Shown piece by piece: positions 58,391-64,000 of a DNA stretch of 64,000 nt (the first letter of the stretch is position 1; the number at the start of each line of letters is the position of its first letter). Position numbers and translations under genes: made by a program. The notes under the pieces were generated by a model. That model was given only the letters and a program-made list of their open reading frames with translations, was not told where the DNA came from and made no database searches. Location of the stretch: positions 591,365 through 655,364 of the forward strand of contig LLCB01000002.1 in NCBI GenBank assembly GCA_001414345.1. The letters are read 5' to 3'. This DNA is from Hymenoscyphus infarciens. Taxonomy: Eukaryota > Ascomycota > Leotiomycetes > Helotiales > Helotiaceae.

Positions 58391-61300
58391 TTACATACTC
58401 GATTAATTTATTAATTACTTATATAAAAAAAAGTATAAGGTAATAGATTTATTTATCGATTACCTTATAATAAATTTAAGAGAAATAGAAGTAGGTAATC
58501 GATTTATTTATTAATTACGCTAGTAAAAATAATACTAGGTAATTAATTAATTTATTAATTACTTTACTAGTAATAATAATAATAGTAATTGATTTATTTA
58601 TTAATTATCTTACTAGTAATAATAATACTAGGTAATCGATTAATTTATTAATTACTTTACTAGTAATAATAATAATAGTAATTGATTTATTTATCGATTA
58701 TCTTACTAGTAATAATAATACTAGGTAATCGATTAATTTATCGATTACTTTACTAGAAATAATACTACTAGGTAATTAATTTATTTATCGATTATCTTAC
58801 TAGAAATAATAATACTAGGTAATCGATTTATTTATTAATTACCTTACTAGAAATAATAATACTAGGTAATTGATTTATTTATTGATTATCTTACTAGGAA
58901 TAATAATACTAGGTAATCGATTTATTTATTAATTATCTTATTAGAAATAATAATACTAGGTAATTGATTTATTTATCGATTATCTTAATAGTAATAATAA
59001 TACTAGGTAATCGATTTATTTATTGATTATCTTAGTAGTAATAATACTAGATAATAATACTAGGTAATCGATTTATTTATTAATTACTTTACTAGGAATA
59101 ATACTACTAGGTAATCGATTTATTTATTAATTACCTTACTAGGAATAATACTACTAGGTAATTGATTTATTTATTGATTACCTTACTAGAAATAATAATA
59201 CTAGGTAATCGATTTATTTATCGATTACCTTACTAGAAATAATAATACTAGGTAATTGATTTATTTATCGATTATCTTAATAGTAATAATAATACTAGGT
59301 AATCGATTTATTTATCGATTACCTTAGTAGTAATAATACTAGGTAATAATACTAGGTAATCGATTTATTTATTAATTACCTTAGTAGTAATAATACTAGG
59401 TAATAATACTAGGTAATCGATTTATTTATTAATTACCTTACTAGGAATAATACTACTAGGTAATTGATTTATTTATCAATTACTTTACTAGAAATAATAA
59501 TACTAGGTAATCGATTTATTTATCGATTACCTTACTAGAAATAATAATACTAGGTAATCGATTTATTTATTAATTACTTTACTAGAAATAATAATACTAG
59601 ATAATCGATTTATTTATCGATTACTTTACTAGTAATAATAATAATAGTAATCGATTTATTTATTAATTACCTTACTAGTAATAATAATACTAGGTAATCG
59701 ATTTATTTATCGATTACTTTAATAGTAATAATAATACTAGGTAATCGATTTATTTATCGATTACCTTAGTAGTAATAATACTAGGTAATAATACTAGGTA
59801 ATCGATATATTTATCGATTACCTTACTAGAAATAATAATACTAGGTAATCGATTTATTTATTAATTACCTTACTAGAAATAATAATACTAGATAATCGAT
59901 TTATTTATTAATTACCTTACTAGAAATAATAATACTAGGTAATCGATTTATTTATCAATTATCTTACTAGAAATAATAATACTAGATAATCGATTTATTT
60001 ATTGATTATCTTACTAGAAATAATAATACTAGATAATCGATTTATTTATCGATTATCTTACTAGAAATAATAATACTAGATAATCGATTTATTTATCAAT
60101 TACCTTACTAGTAATAATAATAATAGTAATCGATTTATTTATTAATTACCTTACTAGTAATAATAATACTAGGTAATCGATTAATTTATCGATTACTATA
60201 CTAGAAATAATAATCCTAGGTAATCGATTTATTTATCGATTACCTTAATAGTAATAATAATACTAGGTAATCGATTTATTTATCAATTACCTTAGTAGTA
60301 ATAATACTAGGTAATAATACTAGATAATCGATTTATTTATCAATTACCTTACTAGGAATAATACTACTAGATAATCGATTTATTTATTAATTACCTTACT
60401 AGAAATAATAATACTAGATAATTAATTTATTTATCAATTATCTTACTAGAAATAATAATACTAGGTAATCGATTTATTTATTAATTACCTTAATAGTAAT
60501 AATAATACTAGGTAATCGATTTATTTATTAATTACCTTAGTAGTAATAATACTAGGTAATAATACTAGGTAATCGATTTATTTATTAATTACCTTACTAG
60601 GAATAATACTACTAAGTAATCGATTTATTTATCGATTACCTTACTAGAAATAATAATACTAGGTAATCGATTTATTTATTAATTATCTTACTAGTAATAA
60701 TACTAGGTAATCGATTTATTTATCGATTATCTTACTAGGAATAATACTACTAAGTAATCGATTTATTTATCGATTATCTTACTAGAAATAATAATACTAG
60801 GTAATTGATTTATTTATAGATTACCTTACTAGAAATAATAATACTAGGTAATTGATTTATTTATCGATTATCTTACTAGAAATAATAATACTAGGTAATC
60901 GATTTATTTATTAATTACTTTACTAGTAATATTAATACTATTTTATCGATTATCTTACTAGAAATAATAATACTAGGTAATTAATTTATTTATCGATTAT
61001 CTTACTAAGAATAATACTAGTAGATAATCGATTTATTTATTAATTACTTTACTAGAAATAATAATACTAGGTAATCGATTTATTTATCGATTACTTTACT
61101 AGAAATAATACTACTAGTAATAATACTAGGTAATCGATTTATTTATCGATTATCTTACTAGTAATAATAATACTAGGTAATCGATTTATTTATTAATTAT
61201 CTTACTAGAAATAATAATACTAGGTAATCGATTTATTTATTAATTATCTTACTAGAAATAATACTACTAGTAATAATACTAGATAATCGATTTATTTTTC

Positions 61301-64000
61301 GATTACCTTACTAGAAATAATAATACTAGGTAATCGATTAATTTATCGATTACCTTACTAGTAATAATACTAGGTAATCGATTTATTTATCTATTACCTA
61401 GCTAGAAATAATACTACTAGGTAATCGATTAATTTATCGATTATCTTACTAGAAATAATAATACTAGGTAATCGATTTATTTATCGATTATCTTACTAGT
61501 AATAATAATACTAGGTAATCGATTTATTTATCGATTATCTTACTAGAAATAATAATACTAGGTAATCGATTTATTTATCGATTACCTTACTAGAAATAAT
61601 ACTACTAGTAATAATACTAGGTAATCGATTTATTTATCGATTATCTTACTAGAAATAATAATACTAGGTAATCGATTAATTTATCGATTACCTTACTAGT
61701 AATAATACTAGGTAATCGATTTATTTATCGATTACCTTACTAGGAATAATAATACTAGGTAATCGATTTATTTATCGATTACTTTACTAGAAATAATAAT
61801 ACTAGGTAATCGTTTTATTTATCGATTACCTTACTAGAAATAATAATACTAGGTAATCGATTAATTTATCGATTACCTTACTAGTAATAATACTAGGTAA
61901 TCGATTTATTTATCTATTACCTAGCTAGAAATAATACTACTAGGTAATCGATTAATTTATTAATTATCTTACTAGAAATAATAATACTAGGTAATCGATT
62001 TATTTATCGATTACCTTACTAGTAATAATAATACTAGGTAATCGATTTATTTATCGATTATCTTACTAGAAATAATAATACTAGGTAATCGATTTATTTA
62101 TCGATTACCTTACTAGAAATAATACTACTAGTAATAATACTAGATAATCGATTTATTTATCGATTATCTTACTAGAAATAATAATACTAGGTAATCGATT
62201 AATTTATCGATTACCTTACTAGTAATAATACTAAGTAATCGATTTATTTATCGATTATCTTACTAGGAATAATACTACTAGGTAATCGATTTATTTATTA
62301 ATTATCTTACTAGAAATAATAATACTAGGTAATCGTTTTATTTATTGATTATCTTACTAGAAATAATAATACTAGATAATCGATTAATTTATTGATTATC
62401 TTACTAGAAATAATAATACTAGGTAATCGATTTATTTATCGATTACTTTACTAGTAATAATAATACTAGGTAATCGATTAATTTATTAATTACCTTACTA
62501 GAAATAATACTACTAGGTAATTAATTAATTTATTAATTACCTAACTAGAAATAATAATACTAGGTAATCGATTTATTTATCGATTACCTTACTAGGAATA
62601 ATAATACTAGGTAATCGATTTATTTATCGATTACCTTACTAGAAATAATACTAGTAGATAATCGATTTATTTATCGATTACTTTACTAGAAATAATACTA
62701 CTAGTAATAATACTAGATAATCGATTAATTTATCGATTACCTTAGTAGTAATAATACTAGATAATAATACTAAGTAATCGATTTATTTATCTATTACTTA
62801 GCTAGAAATAATACTACTAGGTAATCGATTAATTTATCGATTACTTTACTAGAAATAATAATACTAGGTAATCGATTTATTTATCTATTACCTTACTAGT
62901 AATACTACTAGATAATCGATTTATTTATCGATTACCTTAGCTAGTAATAATACTACTAGATAATCGATTTATTTATTAATTATCTTACTAGTAATAATAC
63001 TAGGTAATTGATTTATTTATTAATTACTAGTAATACTAGGTAATCGATTTATTTATCTATTACCTTAATAGTAATACTACTTAGTAATCGATTTATTTAT
63101 CGATTATCTTACTAGAAATAATACTACTAGGTAATCGATTAATTTATTAATTATCTTACTAGAAATAATACTACTAGGTAATCGATTTATTTATTAATTA
63201 TCTTACTAGAAATAATAATACTAGGTAATCGTTTTATTTATCGATTACCTTACTAGAAATAATAATACTAGGTAATCGATTAATTTATCGATTATCTTAC
63301 TAGAAATAATAATACTAGGTAATCGATTTATTTATCTATTACCTTACTAGTAATACTACTAGATAATCGATTTATTTATCGATTACCTTAGCTAGTAATA
63401 ATACTACTAGATAATCGATTTATTTATTAATTACCTTACTAGTAATAATACTAGGTAATTGATTTATTTATTAATTACTAGTAATACTAGGTAATCGATT
63501 TATTTATCTATTACCTTAATAGTAATACTACTTAGTAATCGATTTATTTATCGATTATCTTACTAGAAATAATACTACTAGGTAATCGATTAATTTATTA
63601 ATTATCTTACTAGAAATAATACTACTAGGTAATCGATTAATTTATTAATTACCTTACTAGAAATAATACTAGATAATCGATTTATTTATCTATTACCTAG
63701 CTAGTAATAATAATACTAGGTAATTGATTTATTTATTAATTACCTTTATAGTAATAATACTAGGTAATATCGATTATAGTACTAGTAATAATACTAGGTA
63801 ATCGATTTATTTATCGATTACCTAGGTAGTAATAATAATACTAGGTAATCGATTTATTTATTAATTACCTTACTAGTAATAATAATACTAGGTAATCGAT
63901 TTATTTATCGATTACTCTACTAGTAATAATACTAGGTAATCGATTTATTTATCTATTACCTTAATAGTAATACTACTAGGTAATCGATTTATTTATCGAT
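58391..64000. repeat. Palindromic 47-bp satellite array, open at the window edge
   Basis: About 5.6 kb, some 115-120 copies of a unit usually 47 bp long (some 44 bp). Each unit holds a 10-bp inverted repeat, GGTAATCGAT and ATCGATTACC, around a TTATTT loop, followed by a spacer such as TTACTAGAAATAATAATACTA. Unit length was checked at 61467 to 61514. Copies vary at the CG inside ATCGAT (CG, TG, CA or TA) and at the flanking GG and CC, nearly always by transition; the spacer also varies between AGAAAT, AGGAAT and AGTAAT. The array continues past the window. No open frame exists. It adjoins a RIP-mutated retroelement and is probably heterochromatic. Confidence 0.95.
62866..63640. repeat. Higher-order duplication inside the satellite, period 451 bp
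   Basis: The unusual run beginning TTATCTATTACCTTACTAG at 62881 recurs at 63332. It carries along the same series of irregular units (the CTTAGCTAG variant, a short CTAGTAATACTAGG unit, an ACTTAGTAATCG variant) for about 300 bp with very few differences. This marks a recent block duplication of several units. Confidence 0.85.

Noticed and set aside
58391..64000. CRISPR-like array (regular repeats with a palindrome)
   Set aside because: There are no unique spacers: the whole unit repeats in tandem, and the genome is eukaryotic. It is a satellite.

Overview
The window reads as nuclear DNA of a filamentous ascomycete (Pezizomycotina). Genes carry short 44-69 nt GT-AG introns with CTAAC/CTGAC-like branch points, and the proteins include typical fungal families: a delta-12 desaturase, a RhoGAP, Msh4, Rsa4/Nle1, a Pho80-type cyclin, HET and BTB proteins. 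The right end is strongly AT-rich and looks mutated by RIP (repeat-induced point mutation). A leotiomycete such as a Helotiales species would fit this mix of gene islands and AT-rich RIP blocks, but the class cannot be proved from sequence alone.

Positions 1-33 kb are gene-bearing with ordinary base composition. In order: delta-12 fatty acid desaturase (+), RhoGAP protein (-), intron-containing tRNA-Arg(ACG) (-), a decayed NmrA-like gene (-), a J-domain/zinc-ribbon protein (+), an unrecognised Asn-rich/coiled-coil protein (+), MSH4 with 9 exons (-), RSA4/NLE1 (+), an MDR-type oxidoreductase (+), an O-methyltransferase broken by two stops (-), a BTB gene with one in-frame stop (+), a HET-domain relic (-), an intact BTB paralogue (-) and an acyltransferase-3 membrane protein (-).

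Positions 34-48 kb alternate between genes and repeats. A 765-bp hAT-like non-autonomous element with a perfect 8-bp target duplication is followed by a third BTB gene (-), a branched-chain aminotransferase (-), an Erv1/Erv2-type sulfhydryl oxidase (+), the proteasome beta1 subunit (+; its catalytic threonine lies in a 15-nt microexon) and a Pho80-like cyclin (+). A 621-bp element with 24-bp inverted ends follows.

From about 49 kb the sequence becomes a heterochromatin-like AT-rich block. A Ty3/gypsy retrotransposon destroyed by C-to-T/G-to-A changes can still be read (zinc knuckle, reverse transcriptase, RNase H, integrase). Behind it lie degenerate tandem repeats and then at least 5.6 kb of a palindromic 47-bp satellite that runs off the end of the window. 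The satellite varies mostly by transitions and shows higher-order (451-bp) duplication.

The genes do not form one pathway. MSH4/RSA4 and BCAT/ERV-like are divergent pairs with about 0.5-kb shared promoters. The 24-37 kb section is an accessory zone of BTB paralogues, broken genes and relics. Exon joins below were made by hand from splice signals, reading phase and family similarity; no alignment or expression data were available.
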